From Candidatus Nitrospira kreftii (GTDB lineage Bacteria > Nitrospirota > Nitrospiria > Nitrospirales > Nitrospiraceae): a DNA stretch of 64,000 bases. Below the pieces are notes generated by a model that saw only the letters and a program-made list of their open reading frames with translations, was not told the origin of the DNA and searched no databases. Shown one piece after another: positions 17,199 to 24,755 of this stretch. The translations under genes and the position numbers were made by a program. The stretch is from positions 2,356,001 through 2,420,000 of the forward strand of contig CP047423.1 in the NCBI GenBank assembly GCA_014058405.1, written 5' to 3'. Positions within the stretch are counted from its first letter, which is position 1; every line of letters starts with the position of its first letter.

Positions 17199-17268
17199 TC
17201 GTGAAGCGTGAAGCGTATCTCGTCCGGAACGGTCTGCGCTTCACGAAATACGAATGACGCTTCACGTT
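17199..17268. repeat. GTGAAGCG-type palindromic intergenic repeat, copy 1
   Basis: Tandem GTGAAGCG units at the left (17201-17215) are answered by CGCTTCACG units at the right, giving a long imperfect dyad that fills the spacer between two genes of the cluster. A clear second copy is at 22273-22333. Confidence 0.65.
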
Positions 17269-17917
17269 ATTCCTTGCCCCCACCGAGATACGACCGCTCA
17301 ACGCCAAAAATGATCTTGAACGACAAGGCCACCGCCCCGAGGCTGACTCCGATCAAAATGGCTCGACGTACCGACGCATTGAGCACATTCAAAATCCAGG
17401 AAGACACATCACCGCTGAGTGGAATCAAATATTCGCCCAATGGCACTCGCCCCATCATAACGATCATAGCCGCCACCAAAAGCACCGCCGCCTCACGACT
17501 CTTGGCTCTAAACGAGCGATAGGCGGCAGATGCAATGAAAAAGGCCAAGATGGCAAACATGGTCCCTTGCAGCGGCACCATCATATAGTTGTAGACCCAG
17601 CCGAACGCCGTCATGGCTCCTTCGACACTTTCCTTGCCGTCGGCCCAGAGCCCCACCGCGATCGTGCCCAACATTCCGGCGTACAACACGAGGCTATAGC
17701 CCCACCCCGCTTCCTGACGTCTGATTTTGGCCGCATGCTGATGAAAGAGACTGGTCACACCCAAAATCAGCGCAAACCCCCCGATGATCTGGAGCCACTT
17801 TGTCGCCGACGTGAGCATTTGCTCCGAAGCCGGATGCGGCACGTAGTACTGACCGGCAAACAGAAGACCGGTGATCAGAGTGATCAAGAGAGGAAGTTGT
17901 CGTCGGAGAAAAATCAT
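17267..17917 (-). CDS. Polytopic membrane protein of the GlmL-type cluster
   Basis: This 216-aa protein has about six membrane segments (LPLLITLITGLLFAGQYYV, WLQIIGGFALILGVTSLF, YSLVLYAGMLGTIAVGLW, MFAILAFFIASAAY, VLLVAAMIVMMGRVPLGEYL, ILIGVSLGAVALSFKIIFG). I chose the ATG at 17917: its ATGA overlaps the stop of the upstream gene, a translational-coupling arrangement, and AGGGA lies 6 nt upstream. No family is recognised. It is probably a subunit of a membrane complex together with the FnIII-containing protein it is coupled to. Confidence 0.75.
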   Translation of the reverse strand: MIFLRRQLPLLITLITGLLFAGQYYVPHPASEQMLTSATKWLQIIGGFALILGVTSLFHQHAAKIRRQEAGWGYSLVLYAGMLGTIAVGLWADGKESVEGAMTAFGWVYNYMMVPLQGTMFAILAFFIASAAYRSFRAKSREAAVLLVAAMIVMMGRVPLGEYLIPLSGDVSSWILNVLNASVRRAILIGVSLGAVALSFKIIFGVERSYLGGGKE

Positions 17918-19185
17918 TTCAGATCCCTGAACAAATCGAGCACGAGTTCCGGCCACTGCGCGCCGGTCACGGCTCCGACCGTCGCCAATACCGTTCCGAC
18001 GGCAATCGCCGTAAGAATCACCGCTTTCCCGATATCCTGACCGAGGAGTGTCCCGATCTGGACCGGCTCTTTGGAAAGGTATGCGCTGGCAGCATAGAGT
18101 TCTTCACCGATCAACGTGTAGTCGCAGGTCGTGACGAAGAACGGCAGCTGATGGTCCGAGTCGGTGCCGGCGATCTGAATAGCGCCGGTACTCGCGCCGG
18201 TTTCCGTCAGCAGCAACGATTCGGCAAAATAGGAGCCCATGAAAAAATTGGCGGCCGGTTGTTTCCGCAGCATAATGCCGTCTACCGCCGCCGTGTAACT
18301 GAACTGATCCGACGTAATAAAAAAGTTCGCGTCTTCCTTGAAGAGATCGGGCTTACCCGCCTCTAAATAGGCCTGTTTCGTAATTTCCTGACACACCGCC
18401 ATCGTGATGGGCTCTCGGTGGGGAACCATCAGCTCTGTTCCATACAGCGCGGCTCGTTTCGCAACCTTCCCTAGGATGACGGCCGCCGCGATCGTCGAGG
18501 GATCATGCAGGTCGTGCGCCCCGGTTAGATACAGAATCGGCTTGCCCAGTTCGGTGGCACGTCCGATCGCTTCATCGACTGCATCAAGACCAGGAATACG
18601 CCGGAGGAAGATTTCATTTCGCTTCGCATAACTGATCGAGTAGAAGACCAGCCCTCCGAATGAGACCGCGATGATGAGATTGTTGAGTTGGTTCCAATTG
18701 AACCAGTTCGGCGATGGAGTGGAGACCAAGACCGGGCTGAAGATCCGCTGGTTGTCTTGCACCGTGGCCACGGCTACGGCATAGGACATGCCATCGACGA
18801 TTTCTATCCCCTTCCCGCTTCTGACCACGACTTGATGCCAGGCTTTGTCGGCTTTTCTAGTCCACCACGCGGTTTTTGTGTCTTTGATGTAATGGGTATT
18901 CGATGGGAACTCCGCGATGATGGTGAATGCCGATGGATCACTCGCAGAAGCTTCTCCGACCAAGACCTGATAACGCATGTCGGACCGATCGCTTGGCGCA
19001 GGCGCCCACTGCACCGTAAGGCTTCCTCCTCCATCGCTCGGCGTATCAAAGACCTGCACGCCTTGCGGCTCAGTCAAGGCGGTTTGTGCCAGCGTGTCTA
19101 GTGGCACGAGGTTTGAGGCACACACAATTACCTGCAAGGAGAGCCAGCCGAAACCGATGTAGAACCGTCTCAACCTGTTTCTCAC
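17914..19185 (-). CDS. FnIII-containing membrane protein (DUF6754-like), GlmL-type cluster
   Basis: This 423-aa protein begins with a signal peptide or anchor, followed by an FnIII-like domain (about 35-155: GVQVFDTPSDGGGSLTVQW, MSYAVAVATVQDN). A membrane segment lies at about 172-190 (LIIAVSFGGLVFYSISYA), then a conserved domain (about 195-385: GKPILYLTGAHDLHDPST, YGTELMVPHREP, FFMGSYFAESLLLTETG) and a C-terminal hydrophobic segment. I believe the large domain is the family called DUF6754, but this is recall. The GTG start has a GAGGGG ribosome site that lies inside a repeat-like stretch. Its stop overlaps the next start by 4 nt. No function is known; the architecture suggests a sensor or structural core of the complex. 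Confidence 0.72.
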   Translation of the reverse strand: MRNRLRRFYIGFGWLSLQVIVCASNLVPLDTLAQTALTEPQGVQVFDTPSDGGGSLTVQWAPAPSDRSDMRYQVLVGEASASDPSAFTIIAEFPSNTHYIKDTKTAWWTRKADKAWHQVVVRSGKGIEIVDGMSYAVAVATVQDNQRIFSPVLVSTPSPNWFNWNQLNNLIIAVSFGGLVFYSISYAKRNEIFLRRIPGLDAVDEAIGRATELGKPILYLTGAHDLHDPSTIAAAVILGKVAKRAALYGTELMVPHREPITMAVCQEITKQAYLEAGKPDLFKEDANFFITSDQFSYTAAVDGIMLRKQPAANFFMGSYFAESLLLTETGASTGAIQIAGTDSDHQLPFFVTTCDYTLIGEELYAASAYLSKEPVQIGTLLGQDIGKAVILTAIAVGTVLATVGAVTGAQWPELVLDLFRDLK

Positions 19186-19189
19186 ACCT

Positions 19190-19218
19190 TACCCCTCACC
19201 CCTTGAGCCTCACGCCAT
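19190..19218. repeat. GTGAGGGGT-type short repeat that carries a ribosome site
   Basis: Read on the minus strand, this spacer is a run of GTGAGG-like units (GGCGTGAGG, GGGTGAGGGG). It resembles the GTGAAGCG repeats elsewhere in the same cluster. Its GAGGGG is placed to act as the ribosome site of the GTG-started gene at 19185. Confidence 0.4.
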
Positions 19219-20343
19219 TCACGCCCCTTCAATCACCTCGATATTCGTCCGTGGAACCACGACTCGGCTTCCATCGGACAACGTGACTTCTAACACTCGC
19301 ACCTCGCTCTCCGTGGGAATCTTGATCAGTTCAGGCGGAAGAGCCGACACTTCGCCGATGCGCCCAAACATGGGATCACGGATGATACGGACTGGGTCGC
19401 CACGACGGATGCCCTCGCGTTGTGGCTGAGCTGCTCCCCCTGCCCGTCCATCTCCCTGCGGAATGATGATTTCAGGACGAATCACTCCGGCTCGGATCTG
19501 AGTGGCACCGGAGATCGACGCTTTCCGGCCGGCGTGAGCTGAGAACAGCTTGAATGTTTTGGCCGCCATTGGAATGGTCCCAAAACCCTCGGTCAAGATC
19601 AAAGTAAACCCCACCTGCTCTGTCCCTGTGATCGCCACGCCAAGGTCATACCCCAATAAAGCGCGCAGATCTTCATCATGAATCCCGCCCACAACCAGGC
19701 CGGCCACACCGACCGTTTTGGCCTGGTTCATCGCCTCGGCTGAAAGAAAGGATCCTCCGATCACAACTTTGCCCTTCATGGCAGGAGTAAGGTGCCCAGG
19801 AGTCAACGGTTCGTCTGGAGCGTTCACCGCCATCACGATCTCACCCGAGGTCTCCCCACCGATGCCGAAGATGCCTTGGACCAGGCTGCAAGTCGTTTCC
19901 ACCACAACGCCCTGCTGAGGGATCGTTTCGACAATGGCTCCATCCACATAGGCCCGTAACTGCAGCAGGCACGGCGGTTCACGCAAGAGTACTTGTCCTG
20001 TCACGCTCGATATGGACTCGATCGTCCCTGTGACTGGTGATCGAATCTCGGTCTTGAACCATTGAATCAGCGGCTTATTCTCAGCAAGAATCTCATCTTT
20101 CGCGACTGCATCACCGGCCTTCTTGATCAAATAGTCCTTGATCTCGCCCGGGGCGACACTCAGCTGATTCGCGAGATTGACTGGAAACACTTTCCCCGGC
20201 AATTCTGCCTGAGCCACCACCTGATCGGAACGGACTCGATCGCCAACTTGCACCATCAGCGTCCCGGGCAGGGGTAACATGCGCCGACGATGGACGACCG
20301 TATGGTCCGTGACGGTTAAACCGGGTGTATAGGAATGAGCCAT
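19219..20343 (-). CDS. Barrel-sandwich/KOW-like soluble protein of the GlmL-type cluster
   Basis: This protein of about 374 aa has no signal peptide. The first 130 residues resemble a biotinyl/lipoyl-type barrel-sandwich domain (RRMLPLPGTLMVQVGDRVR, AQAELPGKVFPVN, IRSPVTGTIESISSVTGQVL). The middle (about 150-270) is Gly-rich with GIGGETSGEI, GKVVIGG and VAGLVVGGIHDED. The C-terminus (about 310-374) reads like a KOW-type beta barrel (GDPVRIIRDPMFGRIGEVSA). I chose the ATG rather than a GTG 9 nt upstream. There is no Lys in an MKM-type biotin/lipoyl motif, so it is probably not itself modified. It lies directly downstream of the ASKHA ATPase gene and could be its cytosolic partner, an inference from order only. 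Confidence 0.7.
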   Translation of the reverse strand: MAHSYTPGLTVTDHTVVHRRRMLPLPGTLMVQVGDRVRSDQVVAQAELPGKVFPVNLANQLSVAPGEIKDYLIKKAGDAVAKDEILAENKPLIQWFKTEIRSPVTGTIESISSVTGQVLLREPPCLLQLRAYVDGAIVETIPQQGVVVETTCSLVQGIFGIGGETSGEIVMAVNAPDEPLTPGHLTPAMKGKVVIGGSFLSAEAMNQAKTVGVAGLVVGGIHDEDLRALLGYDLGVAITGTEQVGFTLILTEGFGTIPMAAKTFKLFSAHAGRKASISGATQIRAGVIRPEIIIPQGDGRAGGAAQPQREGIRRGDPVRIIRDPMFGRIGEVSALPPELIKIPTESEVRVLEVTLSDGSRVVVPRTNIEVIEGA

Positions 20344-20353
20344 CGTATTCACC

Positions 20354-20393
20354 AGGACTGAGCGAATGCGTCTTCTCTTAGCATCTCAGTCCT
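20354..20393. repeat. Inverted repeat between the ATPase and barrel-sandwich genes
   Basis: AGGACTGAG and CTCAGTCCT are perfect 9-bp arms around a 22-nt loop, filling most of the 66-bp spacer. There is no T tract on the minus strand, so it is more likely an mRNA structure or repeat remnant than a terminator. Confidence 0.5.
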
Positions 20394-20409
20394 TCGCCCT
20401 CAGCTCTCA

Positions 20410-22236
20410 CTACTCCGCTGTCGGATACAGTCCGACTGCCTTGAACCATTTCGCCAATGCCGCGACACGTCCTGGTTGATCAGCTGGAAGTCGGAGCGGT
20501 CGCCCACGGCCATCGAGCAAAAGTCCGACCACTCCGCCCTGGACTTCTCGCGTCACAGAGACACCGGCCCCCGCTCCCATATTGACCCCTTTGGCAGGCT
20601 GAACCTTGATCGTGGCTTGTGCGTCTGATTCCAACGGAAATAGCCGCAGCTCGCCGAATCGCAGTTGCGCGTTCATCGTCTTCCCATCGGGCCCCGTCAG
20701 TTCATAGTCTACGCAGAGCTCTCCGTCTTTTCCCTGTCCGATCGGCGCCACGCAGGTCCCGAGATAGATCATGCAATCTCGCACAAAGACATCCGTCGCA
20801 GCCTGTTCATTGATCGTGGACAGCACTCCGAGGTGTGGCATCATAAAAATGCTGTCGACCGACAACCTCGTACAGCCCGTCGGCTCATAGGCATCGACCA
20901 TCATGAGCATCGATTGGATCCGGCGCGGCGCGTGCGAGAGGATGCCGCCGCTTCCGACGATCAGATCCAGCTTCAACATATCGATCAACGTCTTGCCGGA
21001 GGTCTGTTGTTCGAACACATCTGAAATCGTCCGCTCTTGCTGTACCCCTTTGAGTCCCGTCGCCAGCGACTTGTGATGGATCAAGGCCAGCCGCAGGGCT
21101 TCGCGTGCAATCGCCTGCTCGATTTGGAGTTCATCCAGTGTTTGCGGAATCGTCGTGGGCCGGATCATTTTGTTCTTAATCCGGTTGCGCAGGGTCTGCT
21201 CGTCGAGCGTAAACGGAACCCAGCGCATGATGTTGGCCAATCCTGCTTCAGCCAGCACATTGGACACACTGTAGGACATGCCGAGATTGGCGCTGACCGT
21301 TCGGTTAAACACTCCGTCAAACACGGAAAATACGTCGGTCGTCGCGCCTCCGATGTCCACGCCGATCAGATTCAAGTGTTCCCGCTTGGCGATCGTCTCC
21401 ATAATCAGGCCGACCGCTGCCGGAGTCGGCATGATCGGGGCTCCGGTCATGTCGATCAGCTTCTTGTACCCAGGCGCCTGCTGCATGACATGCTCAAGAA
21501 AGAGATCATGAATCTTGTTCCGCGCCGGCGCCAGATTCTCTCGTTCCAGGACCGGTCGAATGTTCTCCGTGACGACCAGCGCCGACTTGTTCTCCAGAAT
21601 CGTTCTCACTTGCGACTGGGCTTCCTTATTGCCCGCGTAGATCAACGGCAATTTGTAGGTCACCCCAAACCGTGGTCGGGGTTCCGCCGCGGCGATATAT
21701 TCCGCCATCTCGACGACATGCGTGACCGCCCCACCATCGGTTCCACCCGACATCAGAATCATGTCCGGCCTCATGGAACGGATTCGTTCGATCTTTTCAT
21801 GTGGTAACCGCCCATCGTTCGCAGCCAACACATCGATCACGATGGCACCGGCCCCCAGCGCGGCCCGCTGCGCGCTCTCCCCCGTCATATTCTGTACGAC
21901 TCCGGTCACCATCATCTGCAACCCACCACCGGCACTGCTGGTCGAGATATAGATGTCGACTCCCGTCTTGTCGTCTCGGCAGGGTGTGATGATCTTGTCT
22001 CCATCAAGAATCTTCCGGCCGGAGAGCTCCTCGATTTCAGCAATGGCATTCAACACACCGCGTGTCACGTCTTCGAACGGCGCTTCTACCGTCGTCGGCG
22101 CTTCACCCCGATAGGTCTGTCGATATTCGTCGCCGACCTTTTCGATGAGAATGGCTTTCGTTGTCGTGCTCCCACAATCAGTGGCGACAATGACGTTGAG
22201 AGGATGAGCGGTCTTAGCCGGCTCGTGAGAAATCAT
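20410..22236 (-). CDS. GlmL/MutL-type ASKHA ATPase (glutamate-mutase-L family), without a mutase
   Basis: This protein of about 608 aa shows the ASKHA nucleotide fold: phosphate-1 loop DCGSTTTKAIL (about residue 20), phosphate-2 loop DIGGATTDVFSV (about 294) and an adenosine motif GSGGILSHAP (about 430). Other landmarks are STSSAGGGLQMMV and LMSGGTDGGAVTHV. Length and motifs match the MutL/GlmL family, annotated as a glutamate mutase accessory or repair protein. No GlmS or GlmE homolog is in the window and the neighbours are membrane proteins, so the methylaspartate pathway label is probably misleading. I start at the ATG rather than a TTG 6 nt upstream; neither has a strong ribosome site. 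A palindromic repeat fills the upstream spacer. Confidence 0.85.
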   Translation of the reverse strand: MISHEPAKTAHPLNVIVATDCGSTTTKAILIEKVGDEYRQTYRGEAPTTVEAPFEDVTRGVLNAIAEIEELSGRKILDGDKIITPCRDDKTGVDIYISTSSAGGGLQMMVTGVVQNMTGESAQRAALGAGAIVIDVLAANDGRLPHEKIERIRSMRPDMILMSGGTDGGAVTHVVEMAEYIAAAEPRPRFGVTYKLPLIYAGNKEAQSQVRTILENKSALVVTENIRPVLERENLAPARNKIHDLFLEHVMQQAPGYKKLIDMTGAPIMPTPAAVGLIMETIAKREHLNLIGVDIGGATTDVFSVFDGVFNRTVSANLGMSYSVSNVLAEAGLANIMRWVPFTLDEQTLRNRIKNKMIRPTTIPQTLDELQIEQAIAREALRLALIHHKSLATGLKGVQQERTISDVFEQQTSGKTLIDMLKLDLIVGSGGILSHAPRRIQSMLMMVDAYEPTGCTRLSVDSIFMMPHLGVLSTINEQAATDVFVRDCMIYLGTCVAPIGQGKDGELCVDYELTGPDGKTMNAQLRFGELRLFPLESDAQATIKVQPAKGVNMGAGAGVSVTREVQGGVVGLLLDGRGRPLRLPADQPGRVAALAKWFKAVGLYPTAE

Positions 22237-22272
22237 CGGCAACCAACCGAACTACGACCGCGTCGCTCGTCG

Positions 22273-22333
22273 TCCGTGAAGCGTGAAGCGCAAGATGGCC
22301 GCAACGAACCACGCTTCACGAGATACGCTTCAC
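22273..22333. repeat. GTGAAGCG-type palindromic intergenic repeat, copy 2
   Basis: GTGAAGCGTGAAGCG at 22276-22290 is answered by ACGCTTCACGAGATACGCTT at the right. The unit and dyad match the element at 17199-17268 in the same gene cluster. Confidence 0.65.
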
Positions 22334-22342
22334 AGCGGAGAG

Positions 22343-22714
22343 TCATTGAGCCGTTGCTCCCTTTGGAGCAGACTTGGCTTCAATGATGGCAATAAGGCGA
22401 GTGACGGTATCCCGGCGCTCAAGCAAGCGGGCAACTTGCTCGACTTCTTTGACGTTGCACGCGCAATCGATGATCGGCGTCATGAAATGCAGGGCCTGAC
22501 TGCCCAGAAAGTTCATCGGCCCCATGGACTCCAAAAATATCGTCGCCGGCGCCGCCATACCGCGCTTGACGATCGTCTCGGCGATCCGCTCCAGCAATTG
22601 GACATCCTCGATGGAGAGAGACTGATCCTCTGGCTGAACAGCAAAGGCATGGCGTAGTCCGGCTCGAACTTTGGCCAGTTTTTCCGCTGCACTTCCCTTG
22701 AAGAGTGGTCGCAT
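22343..22714 (-). CDS. Small soluble protein heading the GlmL-type cluster
   Basis: This 123-aa protein has no signal peptide. It is helix-rich (DVQLLERIAETIVKRG, EVEQVARLLERRDTVTRLI), with a central hydrophobic stretch containing PATIFLESMGPMNFLGSQ and FMTPIIDCACN. I do not recognise a family. It is the first gene after a near-consensus promoter whose start would lie about 30 nt upstream, so it is probably expressed with the ATPase and membrane genes that follow. The PMNFLGSQALHF-like block looks conserved, and a peripheral membrane or regulatory subunit is possible. Confidence 0.7.
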   Translation of the reverse strand: MRPLFKGSAAEKLAKVRAGLRHAFAVQPEDQSLSIEDVQLLERIAETIVKRGMAAPATIFLESMGPMNFLGSQALHFMTPIIDCACNVKEVEQVARLLERRDTVTRLIAIIEAKSAPKGATAQ

Positions 22715-22752
22715 AAGTGTAGGTCGGATAAGGCAAACCTCAAACGGGTCGC

Positions 22753-22781
22753 ATTATATGAAGGGGGTGGAAGAGAGTCAA
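22753..22781 (-). promoter_or_regulatory. Near-consensus sigma-70 promoter of the GlmL-type cluster
   Basis: On the minus strand TTGACT (22776-22781) is followed after exactly 17 bp by a perfect TATAAT (22753-22758). The leader to the ATG at 22714 would be about 32 nt. Confidence 0.75.
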
Positions 22782-22917
22782 TTCGATGGTGGAACCGGGA
22801 AACTGGTATCAAGGCATAGCATCCCAGTACCCTTAAGCGTCACTGTGCGAAGTGGGCGTCACAATCGAACGTCTTAAACAGTGATGACATAAGGCACACA
22901 TTGGGTTAGACTGGCCC

Positions 22918-23196
22918 ATGAAGCCGTTTCGTTGGAACCACGAGAAGAATGAGCGGCTGAAAGCTGAGCGAAATGTTTCTTTCGAGGAAATCGTGCTTGC
23001 CATTGAAACCGATGGATTGCTCGATATTGTGGTGCACTCCAACCTCGGCAAATACCCTCGTCAACGAATGTTTGTCGTCGCGGTCGAGCACTATGCCTAC
23101 TTGGTTCCGTTCGTGGAAGAATCTGACCACTACTTCCTGAAAACGGTCATTCCGAACAGGAAGGCGACCCGTGACTACTTGAAAGGTGGTGTGTAA
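22918..23196 (+). CDS. BrnT-like toxin of a type II toxin-antitoxin pair
   Basis: This 92-aa protein shows the BrnT-type pattern: an N-terminal FRWNHEKNERLKAERNVSFEEIV, a central strand region (RQRMFVVAVEHYAYLVPFV) and the C-terminal block FLKTVIPNRKATRDYLKG. BrnT proteins are RNase-fold ribosome-dependent or free ribonucleases neutralised by a ribbon-helix-helix antitoxin. The following gene begins directly after this stop codon, the usual toxin-first order for BrnTA. It is divergent from the GlmL-type cluster. The subfamily is somewhat remote from the classic Brucella BrnT, so the activity is inferred. Confidence 0.75.
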   Translation: MKPFRWNHEKNERLKAERNVSFEEIVLAIETDGLLDIVVHSNLGKYPRQRMFVVAVEHYAYLVPFVEESDHYFLKTVIPNRKATRDYLKGGV

Positions 23197-23523
23197 ATGA
23201 GAAAACATCAACCATCGTATGAAGAACAAATTGTCAAAGACTATGAAAAAGGCCGCTTCAAGTCCGTTGCTCCCTCAAAAGCCGAACTCAAGCGCTTTAA
23301 AGAAGCGGCCCGGGCGACGTTCATCAAAAACCGGAGAGTCAATGTGAGATTGTCCTCGCCCGATTTGATGGATATCCAGACCCGTGCTGCCGAAGAAGGG
23401 GTGCCGTACCAGACGCTCATTGCCAGTGTGTTGCATAAGTTCGTGACAGGTCGATTCACGGAAAAATCATCGCGTCTCACAACGCGGTCGAGCGGGCGCG
23501 CCAAACGACGTCGTGCTGCCTAA
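23197..23523 (+). CDS. BrnA/CopG-like antitoxin
   Basis: This 108-aa basic protein starts at the ATG immediately following the toxin's TAA. The centre (NRRVNVRLSSPDLMDIQTRA, EEGVPYQTLIASVLHKFV) is a ribbon-helix-helix DNA-binding domain: a strand, then two helices with the typical GVPYQTL turn. The N-terminal part (EEQIVKDYEKGRFKSV) is the expected toxin-binding arm. It probably represses its own promoter together with the toxin. The Arg-rich tail (GRAKRRRA) is longer than usual. No clear operator palindrome was seen upstream. Confidence 0.75.
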   Translation: MRKHQPSYEEQIVKDYEKGRFKSVAPSKAELKRFKEAARATFIKNRRVNVRLSSPDLMDIQTRAAEEGVPYQTLIASVLHKFVTGRFTEKSSRLTTRSSGRAKRRRAA

Positions 23524-23547
23524 GACTTAGGGACATCGAAAAGTCTG

Positions 23548-23817
23548 ATGGCCATGGGACTTATCACACCTAAGATCGTTGCTAAAAAGCTTTCCGTCCA
23601 TCTGCACCATAAATTGTCGCTGGACAACCTGGTGGCCTGGGCAGAATCGGCAATGATGGAGGGCGAATTCGATCCAGCCTATCTTCCAACCATTCGTGAC
23701 GTTGTGGCAAGGATCGGTGTCACCGACGTACGCGCTTTCGGTCTCACCTGGGAGGATTGCGAGCAGCTCCTTTCCCAGCTTGTCTATTCCGCACAAGTCA
23801 GCATCGTCACCCGATAG
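23548..23817 (+). CDS. Small hypothetical protein after the toxin-antitoxin pair
   Basis: This 89-aa acidic protein is mostly helical (HHKLSLDNLVAWAESAMMEG, VVARIGVTDVRAFGLTWEDC). Similar small proteins of unknown function occur beside toxin-antitoxin genes in many bacteria, as I remember them. It begins 24 bp after the antitoxin stop; an alternative ATG lies two codons in. No motif for function is seen. Confidence 0.6.
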   Translation: MAMGLITPKIVAKKLSVHLHHKLSLDNLVAWAESAMMEGEFDPAYLPTIRDVVARIGVTDVRAFGLTWEDCEQLLSQLVYSAQVSIVTR

Positions 23818-23963
23818 TTTTCTTCCTGAGAGCACCGAAACCGGTCCTGAGCAATCTCGCCATCCTACGCGAAATTTCGCCTCTCCTCGTTTACACAGCG
23901 GAGCATCGCACGTCTAAAGACTATGACTGGAGACCAGACACCACTCTTACACGGAGGCATGAC

Positions 23964-24563
23964 ATGATGAGGCGTGTGTGGAACCTACCGGTAGTCCTGG
24001 GGACTATAACCATTGCTTTGGGCGGAATGCTCTATGAAGGGAGTACCAGCCCGGCGGCGGCGGAAGGACTCTTCGATGACGTAAATATTGGGCTGTTCTC
24101 CATCGGCGGTCGGGCGACTTATGTGGATCCCAAGGATGGAGACGCGAACTGGTTTGGCGGCGGTCAACTTCGTATCCACCCGTTCCACTTTATGGCCATT
24201 GAAGGCTCCGTCGACTATCGCAAAACAGACCTCAATTCCACCAACGTCCGAACCTTTCCGGTTCAAGGGTCTGTGTTGCTCTATCCATTCGGCACAAAAC
24301 GGCTCTCTCCTTTTATTCTCGGCGGAGCCGGCTGGTACTTTACCCATGTCGAAGGCCCCGGCGACTTCGACAAGACGCAACATCGGTTTGGCGCGCATGT
24401 CGGGGGAGGCCTGCAGCTCTTTCTCACGGAATATCTCTCGCTCGACAGTACCTATCGTCATATCTGGCTAGAGAATGTTGAGTCGAAGGATGTCTCTCTG
24501 CGTGATAAACAATTCCAGGAGAACGGGCACATGGTGACCTTTGGCGTAAACTTGCATTTTTAG
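23964..24563 (+). CDS. Outer-membrane beta-barrel (porin/OmpA-barrel-like) protein
   Basis: This 199-aa protein has a signal peptide (about 1-34, ending AAAEG) and an eight-stranded-barrel pattern of alternating aromatic/polar strands: NIGLFSIGGRATYVDP, FMAIEGSVDYRKTDL, FILGGAGWYFTHVEG, HRFGAHVGGGLQLFLTEYLS. It ends in a terminal aromatic (VTFGVNLHF), as outer-membrane proteins recognised by BamA do. I chose the ATG with a GGAGG site 7 nt upstream; the frame is open about 200 bp further upstream, but that extension has no signal peptide. Function beyond a small OM barrel is unknown. Confidence 0.8.
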   Translation: MMRRVWNLPVVLGTITIALGGMLYEGSTSPAAAEGLFDDVNIGLFSIGGRATYVDPKDGDANWFGGGQLRIHPFHFMAIEGSVDYRKTDLNSTNVRTFPVQGSVLLYPFGTKRLSPFILGGAGWYFTHVEGPGDFDKTQHRFGAHVGGGLQLFLTEYLSLDSTYRHIWLENVESKDVSLRDKQFQENGHMVTFGVNLHF

Positions 24564-24731
24564 CAGCGCCTCAGATTGAGACAGCTGCTCTGTGGGCAGA
24601 GAATTCGACCCAGCTCACATTCGGTCCATCCGTGATGTTGCGGCGAAGTCAACTTGAGACCAACCTTACCCTTCACAAAACTGCCGTAGGCACATCTGGA
24701 TTTTCTCGTATAACGCACTCATTGCATAATT

Positions 24732-24745
24732 TTCGCTATAGCGAA
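24732..24745. promoter_or_regulatory. 14-bp perfect palindrome in a convergent intergenic region
   Basis: TTCGCTATAGCGAA is fully symmetric. It lies between the barrel gene and the convergent HEPN-type gene, 10 bp past the latter's stop. It is too compact for a terminator; it may be chance. Confidence 0.25.
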
Positions 24746-24755
24746 GTAAATGGCT

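Noticed and set aside
21037..21807. 256-aa open frame on the plus strand inside the ASKHA ATPase gene
   Set aside because: Antisense shadow of a well-supported gene; no ribosome site or domain.
20410..22236. Glutamate mutase / methylaspartate pathway
   Set aside because: Only the MutL-type ATPase is present; no mutase subunits or methylaspartate ammonia-lyase are encoded in the window.
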